NCBI GenBank assembly: GCA_963835555.1 | Contig: CAWIGC010000028.1 | Location: forward strand, 38,906 to 102,905 | Direction of reading: 5' to 3' | DNA length: 64,000 bases | Origin: Sulfopaludibacter sp963835555 | Lineage (GTDB): Bacteria; Acidobacteriota; Terriglobia; Bryobacterales; Bryobacteraceae | In this document: positions 63,128 to 64,000 of the stretch, piece after piece | Layout of the letters: the number at the start of each line of letters is the position of its first letter | Numbering within the stretch: position 1 is the stretch's first letter | The notes under the pieces: model-generated | The model's database searches: none | What the model was told of the DNA's origin: nothing | The model's input: only the letters and a program-made list of their open reading frames with translations | Translations under genes and position numbers: made by a program

Positions 63128-64000
63128 TTATTCCAGGTTCCGATCCTTGAGGCTCATGACTTCCTCGATCGTACTGGTTGCAGCCGCCGCCTGGCGCTGA
63201 TAATCCTCCAGGCGCGTTTTTTCCTCGTCATTCGCCACCGCCCGGAGACTCAGACCGATCTTTTTCTCGGCCTCGCTCATCTTGATGATCTTGAAATCAA
63301 GTTCCTGCCCGATCGTCAGCGGAGGCTGGTCGGAGCCCCTTCGGCCCGTAAATCCAGGCACTTCCGAGAAATGGCACAGCCCCTCGACCCCTTCCGCCAG
63401 TTCCACGAATCCACCGAAACTCGCCAACCGGCAGACGCGCCCGTGAACCAAATCGCCTACCTGGTGGTTTTGGAAATAGCTCTCCCAGGCGTCCGGCTGC
63501 AACTGCTTGATTCCTAAACTCAGACGGTGTGCGGAAGAATCGATATGCAGAATTACCGCCTGTACGATTTGACCCTTCTTCAGGATTTCTGACGGGTGCT
63601 TCACGCGCTTGGTCCAGGAAAGGTCCGACACGTGTACCAGCCCGTCGATCCCCTCCTCGATTTCGATGAACGCCCCGAAGTCCGTCATGTTCCGCACGCG
63701 CCCTTCCACGACCGAGCCCACACTGTAACGGCTGTCGATGGTCGTCCAAGGGTTCGGCTCCAGTTGCTTCAGCCCCAGCGAAATCCGGCGATCCTTGGGA
63801 TGGACCTCCAGCACCACCGCCTCCACCTGATCGCCCGGTTTAACCACCTTCGAAGGATGCTTCATCCGCCGCGACCACGTCATCTCGCTGATGTGAATCA
63901 AGCCCTCGACGCCCGGTTCCAGCTCCACGAACGCGCCGTAATCCGTCACGTTCACCACCCGCCCAATCACTCGTCCGTTTACCGGATACCGCTCGGAATC
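63128..64000 (-). CDS. rpsA: 30S ribosomal protein S1, 3' part (start outside window)
   Basis: At least three complete S1 RNA-binding repeats are seen in the 290 visible residues: GRVVNVTDYGAFVELEPGVE, GRVRNMTDFGAFIEIEEGID, and GRVCRLASFGGFVELAEGVE, separated by the linker HPSKVVKPGDQVEAVVLEVH and HPSEILKKGQIVQAVILHID. The C-terminus ends EEVMSLKDRNLE. The frame stays open to base 64000, so the N-terminal part lies beyond the window. It helps the ribosome bind mRNA. Confidence 0.95.
   Translation of the reverse strand, partial: DSERYPVNGRVIGRVVNVTDYGAFVELEPGVEGLIHISEMTWSRRMKHPSKVVKPGDQVEAVVLEVHPKDRRISLGLKQLEPNPWTTIDSRYSVGSVVEGRVRNMTDFGAFIEIEEGIDGLVHVSDLSWTKRVKHPSEILKKGQIVQAVILHIDSSAHRLSLGIKQLQPDAWESYFQNHQVGDLVHGRVCRLASFGGFVELAEGVEGLCHFSEVPGFTGRRGSDQPPLTIGQELDFKIIKMSEAEKKIGLSLRAVANDEEKTRLEDYQRQAAAATSTIEEVMSLKDRNLE

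Noticed and set aside
1..64000. tRNA, rRNA, riboswitch or prophage genes
   Set aside because: I saw no cloverleaf with acceptor CCA, no rRNA stretch, no classical riboswitch core and no phage structural or integrase gene, but a covariance-model scan was not possible here.

Overview
The window looks like a chromosome piece from a soil Acidobacterium, most likely of the Solibacteres/Bryobacterales type. The inference rests on family content: a long Oar-type TonB-dependent receptor with an N-terminal carboxypeptidase-regulatory domain, an 813-residue ADOP-type permease, a TIGR03435-family secreted protein, a VWA protein of the acidobacterial secreted type, several secreted M13/M28/M61 peptidases, and a GH79 / FG-GAP / Gfo-Idh sugar operon. 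GC is high throughout. No rRNA or tRNA gene was recognised.

Layout. 1-2 kb: a class III aminotransferase cut by the window edge, then a small graveyard (SDR pseudogene, ISAzo13-like and IstB-like transposition remnants). 2.2-6.4 kb: a membrane PDZ-GAF-Ser/Thr kinase (frameshifted), a small unknown and a BI-1 family membrane protein. 6.4-10.2 kb: three-gene secreted sugar operon with ATGA overlaps. 10.3-18.6 kb: conserved unknown, TonB receptor, M13 peptidase, APC permease, two small conserved proteins. 18.7-32.7 kb: a complete type I-G (formerly I-U) CRISPR-Cas locus, with 67 repeats of 36 nt and, reading leftward, cas3, cas8 (csx17), cas7 (csb1), cas5-cas6 (csb2), cas2 and a cas4-cas1 fusion. 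32.8-33.2 kb: two orphan CRISPR-like repeats in opposite orientation inside 173-bp tandem units. 33.2-37.1 kb: housekeeping operon xseB-ispA-tlyA-nadK plus a dicarboxylate-type symporter. 37.3-50.9 kb: PilZ-DnaJ protein, TIGR03435 protein, carbohydrate porin, ADOP permease, VOC protein, YkgJ-type protein, esterase/SMP-30 fusion, two small unknowns, beta-lactamase/NamZ fusion and an FHA-GAF-PP2C phosphatase. 51-55.7 kb: VWA gene split by an IS4-like element, M28 peptidase, secreted unknown. 55.8-58.5 kb: M61 peptidase and metallo-beta-lactamase-fold enzyme. 58.5-61.5 kb: ATPase-TPR two-gene module. 61.5-64 kb: a VapBC-like toxin-antitoxin pair, HIT hydrolase, HU/IHF-like protein and ribosomal protein S1 (cut by the edge).

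Three patterns stand out. First, the CRISPR spacers (about 61 of 66) have a very abnormal composition: almost no homopolymer runs, almost no AA or TT, and many 4-bp palindromes. The five trailer-end spacers look ordinary. Second, orphan, opposite-facing CRISPR repeats sit just upstream of cas3. Third, two separate insertions (the VapBC pair and the VWA/M28 block) are each bracketed by direct repeats that duplicate the 3' end of a neighbouring gene.

Many otherwise well-conserved genes are interrupted by frameshifts whose net effect is one extra base (kinase, FG-GAP, Gfo/Idh, cas7, cas2, cas4-cas1, M61, a small unknown). That pattern fits insertion-type sequencing error at least as well as gene decay, so broken genes are described as probable intact genes with a disturbed frame unless stated otherwise.
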